From: Prostheceraeus crozeri
Taxonomy: Eukaryota > Platyhelminthes > Polycladida > Euryleptidae
Length of the DNA stretch: 64,000 nt
Reading direction: 5' to 3'
Assembly (NCBI GenBank): GCA_907163375.1
Contig: CAJQUW010012936.1
Coordinates: 124,001-188,000 of the forward strand
Shown here: piece after piece, positions 24,750-36,385 of the stretch
Numbering within the stretch: the first letter of the stretch is position 1
Layout: every line of letters starts with the position of its first letter
Translations under genes and position numbers: made by a program
Notes under the pieces: generated by a model
The model's database searches: none
The model's input: the letters and a program-made list of their open reading frames with translations, nothing else
What the model was told of the DNA's origin: nothing

Positions 24750-25837
24750 CAGTCGAACCCGCTTATAAGGAAGTGCGTGGGATCAGCAAAAAATGTCCTT
24801 ATAAGCGGGTTGTTCTTACATGCGAGGTTTCTGTAAATTTAATATTTGAGCTCCTTTCAATGAAGAGATGAGTAGTAAATATAATGTGTAATATCTGATT
24901 TAATCAATGAGATTTATTAAGTAAGTTCTATACTATTTTTCAATTTTGAAAGTATTTTTTGCAGTATTATTGTAATCTGCAACAGTATGCGCAATTATAT
25001 GCATGCAAATTTAATTACAATTGTGATGACAAAATAATAATGCCTCCCCCATGATTAAACCTTTCATGCTAGCTGAATTCTATATATCAAAAACTCAGTA
25101 TCCAATTAGAACATCAAAATTGTTTGAATAGTAAATTATTTGCGAAGTACAGAGATTAGAACAGTCATAAAGGAGAAAAGAAGTCGGTCAATTTCTTTTG
25201 TGTACCTTTACAACTGGAAATTTTCACTAAATCAGGTTCCAAGTCGTCAAGGCGATTCATAGCATTCAAATCGAGGTTTTGTGATTGCAACGCTAATTCG
25301 TAATGTGTTGCTCTGCTTTGCTTTCCTCCTAGATATCTTCTGTCGTTACAAGCCAAAAAAACATTGTTTTGGATTGTTGTTTTGAATTTTAAAATCCCGC
25401 TTAAACAAATTGCTTTAACATATGTAGTAGCTCAACCATGGATATCTGCTACAACAGTCAAATGATGGATATCTGCGAAAATGAATCATGGATATCCATG
25501 AATGAATAAAGAAAATTGCAAGGTATAGATAGTTACAGAGACAGTGTATATATATACATGTGGTAGTGTATATTGTCTACGGATAGTTGAAATCATAGAA
25601 ATGCTTGACAAACAACCATGTCCCCACTGACGGGTAGTTCCCAATATAAGGGGCTTTATTGTGAAGTTTTACTGTGGATGGGATATGAAATGCCCTGCCT
25701 TAGAGCCGGGTTGTCCCTACATGCGGTTTCCTTATACGCGGGGCCAATTGTGCATAGATAAATTGAAGTGTGAGTGGGATGCACAGATATAAGCGGTTTG
25801 TTCTTACATACGGGGTTCTTATACGCGGGTCCGACTG
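24750..25837 (-). mobile_element. pogo/Tigger-like element, nested, internally deleted
   Basis: Ends CAGTCGAACCCGC (24750) and GCGGGTCCGACTG (to 25837) are inverted repeats flanked by TA on both sides (24748-24749, 25838-25839), the Tc1/mariner-pogo signature. Repeated blocks of the CTTATACGCGGG type appear near the right end. A minus-strand frame at 25356-25165 ends in QKKLTDFFSPL, like the C-terminal tail of many pogo transposases. The DDE core is missing, so the copy is dead. It lies inside the 5.7-kb transposon. Confidence 0.8.
25165..25356 (-). pseudogene. pogo transposase C-terminal remnant
   Basis: A 63-codon frame ending LTDFFSPL before the stop. The tail resembles the 'ITDFF' ending of Tigger/pogo transposases, which looks like a PCNA-binding (PIP-box-like) motif. 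No helix-turn-helix or catalytic residues remain. Confidence 0.5.
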
Positions 25838-25956
25838 TACTGTGCATACTAATACCGTTAATACTGCGAAAAAACAATTTTGTTGATATACAGAAAATAT
25901 AAATCTCACACGTAGGTCTATGTTAATAAATCTGATTTAGAATCATCCACGTTTCA

Positions 25957-28025
25957 GGTGTAAAGAGAGTCCGAGATGTGTCAAGTACTAAGCGTGTCAG
26001 GAAATATCGTGCAAAAGAAAAGATGATGCCGATTTTAAGAAAAAAGAGTCCAAAAGAATAGAGAAACTGAGATTGAAAAGGATGTCGAACATGAATGAGG
26101 AGGAGAATATCTTTGTTAAATCACAAAACCGATTGCGAAAGCAGAAAAGTCGAGCTAATATAAAAAAGAGAGCACAATCTAATCGTCCAACACCTGAGAG
26201 ACCCTACAGATGCCCCCAGTCTTTAGGAAAGGCTATTGCGAGATCTCTAAAATCTTTGCCTACTTCCCCAACTAAGAAAAGGATTGTGATTGAGGGTGTA
26301 GCAGAGAAAGTAGGTGCACGGTTGTCTGATAAAATGGAGAAGGCTCTAGCTGACAACAGAGGTAGACCGGGACTAAGCCCTGATGAACTGAAAGTCGTAA
26401 GTGAATTCTATTTCCGAACTGACGTTTCGTATACTTCACCAGGTATGAAAGATGAAATGACTGTGTGGGATGGAGGTAAAAAATTCAAGCGCAGAAAGCA
26501 CTATCTTACTATGTTCTTGAGGGAGGCCCACGCTGTATTCAGGTCATCCCACAAAGATCTTGATGTGTGCTTCTGCAAATTCTGCGAATTGCGTCCAAAA
26601 ACGTTCTTCTTCTGAAAGATACTCCTCGCGATCAATGCAGATGAAAGCTGCATGAAAATTTTAGACTCTTACTGAAAGGAGCGGGAGTAACCTTCTCATT
26701 GTGGAGAAGTGGTTCATTGTGGGAGAAGTTATTGTGTGAAACCAGTGATTTGAAATCGGTACACTGGCTTGGTGATTGTGACATGGTATAAATGGGAAGA
26801 GGATAGCAATGGGCGATTGCATCGGAATTTACATAGGGGTTGTCTAGGTGAAGTTTATGATGAGTTGGATAGCTCGTTCACGACATTCCGAGAGCATACT
26901 CAGGTAAAACGGATTCAAAGTCAAGACTTTCAAAATGACAACGCAATTTCCAAAAAGCGAATACTCGTAGTACAGTTGGATTTTGCCATGTGCTACTCAT
27001 GTGAATATCAAATTGAGATCCAATCAGCTCTGTGGAGCCGGAACAGTGTGCAGCTGTTCACCGTGGCAGTGTTTCATAAATCAGAGTGTCACACTTATTT
27101 GATCTGTTCGGATACTAAGGATAAAAGAAAGAACACCATTTATTCTTTCTTAAGGACTTTGTATTCCATCTTGCCACATGACGATATAGATGTTGAAACT
27201 ATATTCACTGACGGCCCGTCATGTGAGTTCAAAAACAAGTACATGATCAAACTTCTGAGTGACTTGTCAGTCATTTACGGGAAGAGATTCGAATGGAAAT
27301 ATTTTGCAGTGGTAGGTAGAGGAGGTGGTAAAAGGAGTCCCTAAATCCCTTGTAAGAATCAAGTCCTTGAGCAGCAAAGATGAAAATGTCAGTATCCAAA
27401 ATTCTCTAGACTTCTACGAAACTGTGAAAAAGAAAAAGAAAGAGACATTGAAAGTCAATGATTGGTGTATTGTTACATACGACGGAAATCAATATCCAGG
27501 TATGAATGTTATTGTGCAGTTCAGTTGTAGTTGAGACAAGTTCGTATCGTTAATTTGCTCCACTTTTAATTATAATTGGATCATTTTTGATATCTAAGAT
27601 ACATTTAATAGGCCTATTTATCGACTTAGGCCTACAACCTGTCATTCTCCTCTGAAATTCGTTAACTTATTTTGATCACGTTTTAGTTTGCCTACGTATC
27701 CTCAGCCTGAGTGATTTTATTTCGAATTAGTCTATGCACACAAAAATTTATTGTACGTGTAAAAAGTACTAGGCATACGAATTAACACTATGTAATATGA
27801 ATCAAAAGAACTTGTCTAATGATTCACTAAAGCTCAATTTCCTCTCATGTAGGCGAAATAACAAAGAGGATCGGGTCCCTTTTTCAAGTTTCTACCATCG
27901 AAAAGATGGGCGGATATTGGCGCTGGCCTAATTTGAATGACGAAATTTGGTATGAAGAAGATGACATTGTGCGGTCGATTTCGCCACCAACAGTGGCAGG
28001 ACACACGAGACCAATTTCATTTTGA
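25957..28025 (+). pseudogene. transposase of the 5.7-kb element, intron-containing and frameshifted
   Basis: Coding blocks run from a possible acceptor at 25956 (TTTCAG) to a stop at 28023-28025. An early Lys/Arg-rich part (KRVRKYRAKEK) is followed by the 26073-26615 frame with RPYRCPQSLGKA, a VVSEFYFRTDVS block and VCFCKFCELRPK. A frameshift at about 26600 leads to a Cys/His block (CRCKLHENF). The next frame (26769-27344) has ILVVQLDFAMCYSCEYQIEI, FTDGPSCEFKNKY (acidic residues at likely catalytic positions) and WKYFA. After another shift the frame runs to 27499, where donor CCAG|GTATGA pairs with acceptor TCATGTAG at 27852. The last exon (27853-28025) has a YWRWPNLNDEIWY block. This pattern is shared with uncharacterised transposase-like proteins of many invertebrates; I cannot name the family. 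Frameshifts and in-frame stops make it non-functional. Confidence 0.7.
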
Positions 28026-28859
28026 ATTGTAGATGCTTAGCAATTCACGCAAATTACATGTCTGACTAAGGAGAACAGAGGCTTTTTACTTGCGTCCCTA
28101 CATACATTTACATTTTTTAACATGTTGACAAAGTAGGCCCAGCAACTAATATAGGTCTGTAACTGATATAGATTAACCTTTGAACATGAATTACTGATCA
28201 TACAATCATTTATAGAAGCATGAATAGCAATAATATTAAAGAACAATCGAAAACATAACAGATTTAGTACTTCTATCAGGGCATTCTAGTCGCTGTCACA
28301 CACGTAACATTTTGCTGTCACACACGTAACGACATTCAGTGGACCGCCTGAAAAAATCACGCAAGTTTTAAACAAACTCATATGACCATTCGAAAATATA
28401 CTTGATCATTACTATAATATTCTAAGATAAACAAGATCGGTCCACACAATTCGCAGAAAATAGTAGACAAACATTGAAAAATGAAAAACCCATTTCGTGC
28501 GAGTCACACACGTAACGGCACAATTTGGCTATGAATGTTCCAAAAAATTTTTTTTGAATACGCGAACGATTCACATCTATTTATGTATGTTGAAGGTATC
28601 TTCAACTAAAATTTCAGTTCTCTACGCTAAATACCTTAAGAATGAGAGACTTCGAAAGGCGTCCGAATATCACACACGTAACGCACTTTATTTATGGAAT
28701 CACCCTTTTCAGAAAGTGTCAGGAGCCGTTTACACGTGCAATATTTTCACTGACACTCGGTTGCAGCAACTTCTAAAAATGTCAGACGAGAGTGTCAGTA
28801 GAGTTTGCACGTGCAATTTAGGTGGCAGCAATAAAGTTTCATGTGTAAACGCACCTTAA

Positions 28860-29759
28860 CAAAGACAATGATTTTTAAATCAAATCTGGAAATGTCTTGC
28901 ATCAAAAAATGTCGTGGATGAATGGGGAAAGATACGTACAGTTCTTTGCAACTGCCCACTATACCTATGCATGCATCCTATTAATGTTGTAGCATGATCC
29001 ACTCTGTTTGGTCATTTATCGGTCCTGTGCTTCGTTCATTTCCATTTTCAATAATTACGCCTTATAAAAAATGAAATACACTATTTCTAATAATTGCAAA
29101 TAGCAGGTCAAAATGCGCAAAAACAGCCCTTTAGACAACACCTGAGAATGGATTTAACCATGAATCTGATTGTGCATGAAATGAATGATTGTCCTTTTCT
29201 ATTGCCACTACCAGCATGGTCGATGCAGTATATTAGGCGTCTGTATTGTCCGTATGTGGCATTGTTTGGAATCAATGTTAGTAGTATATTAACAGCAAGA
29301 ATAAGTATTATTGATGTTATAAGTCTCAAGATTTCCATTTTTACGCAAAACCGATCAATTTTTATTCGCTTCTACGAGAAAGCTCCGTTGAGTTACTTGA
29401 AGAACTTTAATCCAATGGTTACAACAGCATTGCATTTGCTAATCTACAGATTGCAGAACGCCATCAACCCACAAGGACTGTACTTCACTGGTAAGAATTT
29501 TATTGTTGTGAATGACTGCTGGAATGGTTTGCATGATCGTATGGGATTGACAAATAAAGTTATTTTCACATTTTCGACTGCGGATGCTAATCAATTCTTG
29601 CATGTACATTCGAAGTTAAAAGAAAAGTATTTCAGATTTGAATTCCATCGGCAATTCTCCAATATTTGCTACGTGCATACGGTAAAGATCTTTCTGCCAC
29701 TAGACTAGCAAATCGGTTTTATGACGCAGGTCGTTTATCTTTAGCAAAATATCTCTTAC
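28860..29759. other. intronic stretch with an unexplained open frame
   Basis: Between the 5.7-kb transposon and the host exon at 29760. It contains a 204-codon plus-strand open frame (29094-29708) with no recognisable domain (see findings). Confidence 0.4.
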
Positions 29760-29895
29760 CTCGAGGCGTCTCTTCTCTATCCATGTTGGTCAATGAGCCA
29801 CATCGTTTGCAAAGTAGTGTTGATTGTTCATTGCTGTCAAAACCAGAGTCGTAGGAAGCTGGTGGACTGCCGCTTGTGTCTGTCGTATTCAATAC
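29760..29895 (-). CDS. host gene exon (short, Cys-containing)
   Basis: A 136-bp exon found by reading across the splice phases. The acceptor is TTATATTAAAG (weak pyrimidine tract) and the donor CGAG|GTAAGAG. It starts in phase 0 and ends in phase 1, exactly bridging the exons at 30008 and 21773. The product includes DTSGSPPASYDSGFDSNEQS and LLCKRCGSLTNMDREETPR. The DSGFDSN acidic-serine segment could be a phosphorylated degron-like site, which is speculative. There is a single CxxC pair. No folded domain is recognised. Confidence 0.75.
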
Positions 29896-30007
29896 CTTTA
29901 ATATAAAATGATGAAATTAAGTACTACTGTCATATCATCATCAGTAATATGATTATAATCTAGAAAATATAATTGGCTTGAAATGGGAACATTTGTTTAA
30001 AACTCAC

Positions 30008-30518
30008 TTGACAACTCTGCGTTCTTCGCAACCTTTCGCCTTCTGTAGCGGCTCTCTCTTTCAACTTTGTCAAATGAGTGCTTAGGAAAGATAGATCAGG
30101 GAGTCCACTTCCACTCAGTCCAGCCATTAATTGTCTGGATTTGGCTGCTAAAGGCGGTTGAGAACTGGCTCTGCTCTGTCTCTGCCTCCCCAAAGCTGTG
30201 CTGCTGGCCGAACTTCCACTGCTATTGCGAGACTTTCTCCGTCCTTCTCGGTCCACATTGAACGCTGCCGCTGCAGATGAATTTCTTCTGATCCTCGACC
30301 GCGAGTCTGTGATACTCGGGGAGCCGCGCGCCGCCCGTTGTTGGAATTCTGTGAAGCCCAAGACACGTTGGTGACGAAGATATCGAGCAGAATCTTCCGC
30401 AATGTTACAATCATCAATACCTTCACTGGATGTGTTCCACACATTATTTGAACGACGCGGCAGAGTCGATGCATCACGAGAAGGCGATTCAGTGTTGGTG
30501 CTAACGCCTCGAGAGATT
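30008..30518 (-). CDS. host gene exon, Ser/Arg-rich
   Basis: A 511-bp exon (one base plus 170 codons, phase 2 to 0). The acceptor is TTGCTCTAACATCTGCAG and the donor TGTCAA|GTGAGT. The product includes SARYLRHQRVLGFTEFQQ, a run of RRNSS/RKSRNSSGSS phosphorylation-like motifs, SRASSQPPLAAKSRQL, and then LPDLSFLSTHLTKLKERAA followed by ERLRRTQSCQ. The LPDLSFL...KLKERA stretch may form a short amphipathic helix. The split Arg codon matches the exon ending at 37523. No known domain. Confidence 0.8.
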
Positions 30519-30829
30519 CTGCAGATGTTAGAGCAACTGTTGGATAACCAAACGATGAAATGTCATAAAAGCTTCACGTCTATATTTAACAGTAAAATCA
30601 GCGGATAAAAGTTCACACAAATTATCCCCGCCAATGATGCAGACTTCTTATACATTTACATTATTATCAATAGGTCAAATTCATTGATGATGTCATTAAG
30701 TATACTTTTTCTTCCGTCTCTCTGTACTACTTTTTATTTCTATATGACAATATATTTAAGAAATTACAGCAATTATAAATAGAGGTACAAAAAACGGTCC
30801 TGAAGCAAATGCACCTTGTACATAAAAGG
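30519..30829. other. intronic stretch, nothing seen
   Basis: Short intronic sequence between a host exon and a LINE remnant. I see no gene or repeat in it. Confidence 0.4.
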
Positions 30830-31244
30830 AAAGTCAGCTGGAAGCACTGCTGTGAAGAATGCTGACTGCGTTTCCCCTAACGATGGCAATTCATAGTCGT
30901 TTCCTGAGATGCTCTGTCTCGTAACGGTCGCCAGATTCAACGCAAAGTCTCCTTCCTGTCTGTCACACAAACTGTCTCGTGGACTTGCCACTAGCTCCTG
31001 ATGTTTCAAATGCAACTGGCTGGAAGATGCATCTCTCGTTGAGAGTCAGTTCTTCATACTTCGCCTTCTTCCTTTCTTCACCCTCAGTTGCTGCAACCCT
31101 TGCAGAAGCTGTCCCAGACATCACATTGGAGCCCGCAAAGGAATCTACACAGGCGGCGCCCCATAACAGGCATTGTCCATTTTTATATGTAAAGACAGTC
31201 ATCCCATCAGGGAGCTTACCGTCAGATCTGCCAACACTTTTCAA
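30830..31244 (-). pseudogene. LINE 3' end, minus strand
   Basis: The minus-strand frame reads DGKLPDGMTVFTYKNG, LLWGAACVDSFAGSNV, KYEELTLNERCIFQPVAFET, then after an in-frame stop VESGDRYETEHLRKRL, another stop, and IAIVRGNAVSIL. This order (DG...T...LLWD.TCVDTFA, KY..L...F.PvA.ET, TGD.RET..L.QRL.IAI.RGN) is the conserved C-terminal tail of a widespread invertebrate non-LTR retrotransposon ORF2, downstream of the reverse transcriptase. Two stops show it is dead. The reading frame is lost beyond about 30830. Confidence 0.75.
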
Positions 31245-31466
31245 TTCTCTTTTTCCTTTTTTCTGACTTTGTCTTTCTACTTTTGTTTTTTAATTTTAGT
31301 AGTCTTCGTCTGAGTACATTATTCATTCTAGCACTGTATTGACACATCATCCGCGCTGTGATGTCATCGTCTGAGCGTCTGTCACCAACAGTGCAGTGTC
31401 TTCATTTTTCGCGTGAACATGTGCGCCGGAGGTGCACGAAATACATCGTGTCTTTTTTAAGAAAAC

Positions 31467-32393
31467 GTGAGCCGAACACCTTGGCATTTTCCCTGGCTCC
31501 AACCGATTTCTCGTTCAAAGTTGAATGACGAGGAAATCTACCTTTGTTGCATCGGCAAGAGAGAAGATGGTATCCACGTTAATCTACTACCGCTCCACAT
31601 CTACATCTATGTGGATGGCAAACTTAGGATTCAACTCGAAGAGCGTCTGCATCAAGTTTCGTGCGGATTGTACTTGTTGGAATTGAACGCAGCCATGCAC
31701 CGACTCTTCGAGTCCAATGAACGATTATCAAAGAACACACAGCAACATGAAGACGAATGGGGCGCCAAATAGCTTGTTTTTTCAATCATTCAACAAGTCA
31801 GAGTATTCTGCGGTTACGAAGGACATGTCATGGAAACCGTACATCCAATCCATTAGCAAGCAGGCAGCTCAACGCATTGGTAGTCTCCATCGTGCCAGCA
31901 GCTATCTTCCACCACTGACTGTCTGCTATCTTTACAAGTCCACTATTCGTCCTCTGATGGAGTATTGTTGTCATCCGTGGGCTGGCGTCCCACAAACACA
32001 TCTTTACCTCCCTGAAGTGGCTGGGAAACGAATCATGAAGTGAAAAACTCGCTAACGAGTTGCAGCCGCTCTCCGTCAGACAGTATGTTGTTTCACTCAG
32101 TCTCTTCTACAAATGCTATTTCGGTAGAAGTAGCTCTGCAGTAAATGAGTGCGTACCCAAACTGAAGACGCGCATGCTGAGCTATTCAATGGTTTCACAT
32201 GCTACCATGTGAACTTAGATCGCGCACGCACTGTGAGTCCTCGAAAAGCTGTTTTGTTCACATAGTGCAACTTTGGAATCAGCTTCCCCTGACCAATGCA
32301 ATCTTGATATTTTCAAAAGACGTGGGAACAGGTTTCTGGTGGGGAGAACTTAATCACATTAGAATAACTTGTTCTTTGCATAAATTTATTTAA
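31467..32393 (+). pseudogene. LINE reverse transcriptase 3' fragment, plus strand
   Basis: Plus-strand frames carry the thumb and tail of a CR1/jockey-type ORF2: KDMSWKPYIQSISKQAAQRI, LHRASSYLPPLTVCYLYKST, IRPLMEYCCHPWAGVPQTHL, then in shifted frames SLFYKCYFGRSSSAVNECVP and FVHIVQLWNQLPLTN near 32270-32300. The catalytic YADD region is absent. The first 300 bp (31467-31770) are open but not recognised. It lies head to head with the minus-strand LINE at 30830-31244. Confidence 0.7.
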
Positions 32394-32399
32394 AATGAT

Positions 32400-35300
32400 A
32401 TTATTCATCATTTTTTCATCGAGCAACCCTAACTTCGTTCATGGCTCGTAGCTGTGCTAGGGGTGAAAATTCTATGAAAATAATTGAATAGAATATTCTT
32501 GATGTTGATTTTGATATTTCACTTTATTCAGCTACAGTCTACAAATGGCACATTATAGCTTGATGTCTGCGTGAGGAGAACTGGGCAATAAATAGACTCG
32601 TCACATGAAATCCATCCTCTGTAATATTTTGATTTAATTGCAGACGCAAGTTCATACATACATGTATAATAAAAGTGATTATCAACTATTTAAACTAGAG
32701 AATAAAAAGATCTTTCATACTCAGAGCAAGCACGATATTTTAAGAGCTATAATGAAACTATTGCGTTTCGCAAGACAGTGATGCTGAATAGACTGTGCAC
32801 CAAATAAGTCTGCTTGTACCTTAGAAGCTCGGAAGCTATCAGTTTATGGTAAGGCATGTATAAAGGGGTATAGAAAAACCATTGAAGATACGAAGTCTTC
32901 CTTACGCGGTTCGGTGATGTCAACTTAGCAAGTTAAACAGTCAATTAAACAACTTCGCTATCATTACGATTCAATCAATTAATTGTGATTATTCTATCAT
33001 GGCCTTGCAATTAATGTTTGATATGCCCTGAAGACAGCCTTCAAACACTGCAACTCTCACCACGGTCATTAACCAACTGAGATATCCTGGTACCTATTAT
33101 TTCAAAATCTGAATCTGATAGAAACTCTTCAATCTCTGATGTGAAAGTTACTTTCGAGGGATCGCTTGCCGCCGAAAGTTCGTCCTCAATATTCTCTGGA
33201 AGACTTGTATACCTATTATTATGTTTAAGTCAATAATCATTTCTAGATCTTAGCAGTTGATGCTGAAAAAGCAAATAAAGCAATGCCTTCATGTCATTTA
33301 CATGAGAATTTCATGCTGCCATACTCTATCGACATATTCATGGTCGCATGAATCTGTCATTCTCAGTTAAGTACATGACCTAACGATCTTCTGGTGCAGA
33401 GGTCGAGCCCCGAAGGTGCTCCAGACACTAAGTCTATGTCAGCACTGTCAAAGTCCCGAGTGACGTTAAACTTCGTGGTGGGTCCATCATTCAGTGAGTG
33501 TTCTGTGAGAATTCCGTCAATAAAAGATCTCACATAACAGTCTGCAAGTTATTATTTAATTCGTTGCCTATGTATCAGTTGAAATTTACAGATTTGTATA
33601 GCTTAATAAAACTGCATCGATGAAAACTCTCAAAAATCAGAGGCGAGGATGCAAATGAGCTTTAGATTTCACACAGCAATAAGTTACACTACAAAATAAC
33701 AAAAGGCATGAAAGCACATTAAATAGCACACACGACAGAAGTATCACCAGAAAAGGTTAATATCACAAAAGTCAGAAGTTCGTCAGATGATTAAAGAGTT
33801 CTTTTATACCCAACTTAAATCATTCATCGTACATTTCCAAACAGAAAAGACAACAGTAATTCGGTAAAGACCGCATAATAATGCCTTTAAGATGGACAAC
33901 TTTACATTTCATTGATAGACACTTCAATTTGGAAAATATGATTAGTTTGAAATAATAAGTTTTTATTATGTTAGCAGAAGATTGAGATTAATATGGCAGC
34001 AATTCCGGTGCCTAGTTACATAAATTACAACATTCGCCTAGGAATATTTACTGCGTCTTACATATGCATATTGCTTGATTGAATTAAGTACTAAGTCATC
34101 AACACAGTCTAGCGGGTATTTAGAGTCATAACAGTAAATAATTGAATCGAACTGAACTGTTTTCATTCATTTTAAAACTAAAATATCATGAGCTTATAAC
34201 AACACAGAATACAAATGAGCGTGTGACAAAGTGCCTGTGGGAACACGCAGCATATCAAATAAAATAATCATTTCAGCATCGATTGTCTTCTATTTTATCT
34301 TGACATACACAGAAAGGAGATGAGATAAACGATTGTCAAACTGCCAGAATATTTTTCTTTTGAAACATAAAATGACTGTAAAGAACCTCCCGTACCGGCG
34401 ACAGACGTTTTCTTATTTCATCCACAGAAATAATATTTTGTTCATCTGCTTCGGTTTATTAGAAGTTAAGACTGATTCAAAACAATGGCATATGCTGGGA
34501 CTTAGTAAGTGGCAAAAAGGAATTCCTAATACCTTACAGAGATACGAAAAAAAGTCGTGCTTCGCTTGCGTATTAATGTGGGTTCCAGCAAAGTGCTTCG
34601 ATTGCCAAAATTCCTTCAGATTCGAAGAATTCAGATCATTGCGCACAAGTTTTCTCCATAATGTTGGCCCTTCCGATCATTATTAAAAAAAGTAGCAGGC
34701 GCATGAAAATTAGTTCACTTGATGATTTCACATCCTCTTCTCAGCATTGCTCACTGCATATTGCATACGCAATGATATCACAGCACGCACGCCACTCACT
34801 CACTAGCTGGTGTCCAAAGCCGGTTGACAGCTTACTGTTCACCATTTCATACAGTAGGAGATGTGCGAATTATCCATTCGAGAAGGAGGAAGCTTTCTAA
34901 TTCTGCTATGTGCCATTTCGATGCTAAAGACAGATACGATACTTCCATTCTAGAAAACCGAAGACGCGCGCGCACATGAATCTAATTCTTTGATTTCACC
35001 AAACATTGTACACTGATTGCTACAAGCATTAGTTACTTATCGAGTTTTTCAATAGGAAGAATCTATGGTCGTGCGTATCGGAATTCTGTTGAAAGCAGGC
35101 CTGTTGTGGCATTTGTGGGACTATGATTTGCTTTTGCAGAAACTATATAGACTTCGCAGCACGTGTATCACAATTAATCGGAGTAGCGCTCTATTCTATC
35201 CATGTGTCCGAAATCAACACAGAAAAATACCAAACTTCGAAAATTGTTCACGAGACGTTCATTACAGCATCATGTTTGTGCTCCAGTAGATAGGAATTGA

Positions 35301-36385
35301 TTTTCGGCTCATTCCACGCAAATGTCAACCAAGAGGTCGAATTTCAAAATATGGCCGATCAAATTGAGCAATGCATCACTAGATTAGGAATATTCCATAA
35401 TTTTACGATTTCTGTAGTTGTTATCAAAATACGCGATGTAAATGAAATTTCTTATTTGTTTTGTCACTGTCACACTTTTTCAATAAGCGGCCTCTTCTGA
35501 GTAACATTTCGGAAATTCGCTTGTTTGAGCTATTTATATCATTTAATTTTGAATTTTCTAATTCAAATCAACTTTATGACATTATAAATGCCAGTCCTAG
35601 TCGTATAGAAGAACAACATACCTTTTATATATTGAAGAAAATTCAGCTTGACATAACAGCAAGTTTTACGGTGTCACGCCTCTGAGATTTTCAGCTTTTA
35701 GTTAATAAGTAAAGCTCATGTGTTTATCTCATTCAAGATTCTCTGTCTCAATGACGTTCTCAACAAACTGCATCATGTAAAAATCACAGATGTTCTTATA
35801 TGAGTTGGAGTCTCAATGGTGTGACCTCAGTGGCGTGACACATAACTAAATTAGCTATTATAATATACTGATCGATTAGTTGTTATAAATTCCACTCTGG
35901 ATTACAGCAGTTAAAGAAAGTTAATGACCAAGACACCCGATACAGGAAAACAAAAACGAATTGGGAAAGATTGCATGCAGTTAACATCAGAACGCCGTTT
36001 ATACTGAATACAAACGTAACTAAACCTGAAATGAATCTCATTTTATGAAATGCGAAATTTTAATCATTTACTACGCCATTCTGCAGCAAATCAAACAATA
36101 GTTCACTCTATATATAATTCATCTTTATAAATATCAGCACTACCAACAGACAGCACGCATAAAACAAATAACACGTAATTAAAAAATGAATGTTCTAATT
36201 TCGCTCATTTTCCCTTGAAAAAGATATATAATTGCGCGTGTGCTAGCGTGTGTTGGAAAATATGGTAATAAAAAATTTCTATTTTCATCTTCATAATTTT
36301 GTGCCCACGTCATGTTCAGAGACTTTTACAGCACTTGCTAATAGAGAACACAAATCATTACAAGCAACCTGGCAATTAATAAATT
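32400..36385. other. large intronic stretch, no gene seen
   Basis: No exon with phase-compatible splice sites was found. About 33390-33480 contains a GTCTATGTCAGCACTGTC block that is similar to the reverse complement of 54990-55040, probably a SINE tail. A 117-codon open frame at 34333-34686 has an antisense partner and no recognisable features. Confidence 0.35.

Larger units (their letters stand above)
23799..28682 (+). repeat. subterminal TCACACACGTAAC motifs of the transposon
   Basis: Copies occur at 23799-23812 and 23977-23990 (variants) near the left end, and at 28295-28308, 28317-28330, 28503-28516 and 28669-28682 near the right end. All are in the same orientation. Clustered short motifs inside transposon ends are usually transposase-binding sites; that role here is inferred. 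Confidence 0.6.
23135..28856 (+). mobile_element. 5.7-kb DNA transposon with decayed transposase
   Basis: The inverted ends start AGGTGCGTTTACACGTGAAA on the left and the matching reverse complement AGGTGCGTTTACACATGAAA on the right; a GCTGCCACCTAA-like block continues the similarity inward. Direct TAA triplets flank both ends (23132-23134, 28857-28859), a possible 3-bp target-site duplication. It carries a plus-strand transposase gene and a nested pogo element, and sits in a host-gene intron. I do not recognise the superfamily with confidence. Confidence 0.75.

Noticed and set aside
30773..31015. Host exon candidate reading FALNLATVTRQSISG
   Set aside because: It is out of frame with the LINE tail, whose conserved motifs are in another frame; it is a shadow.
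31717..32043. Independent gene
   Set aside because: Its WAGVPQTHL-type blocks mark it as LINE reverse-transcriptase tail.
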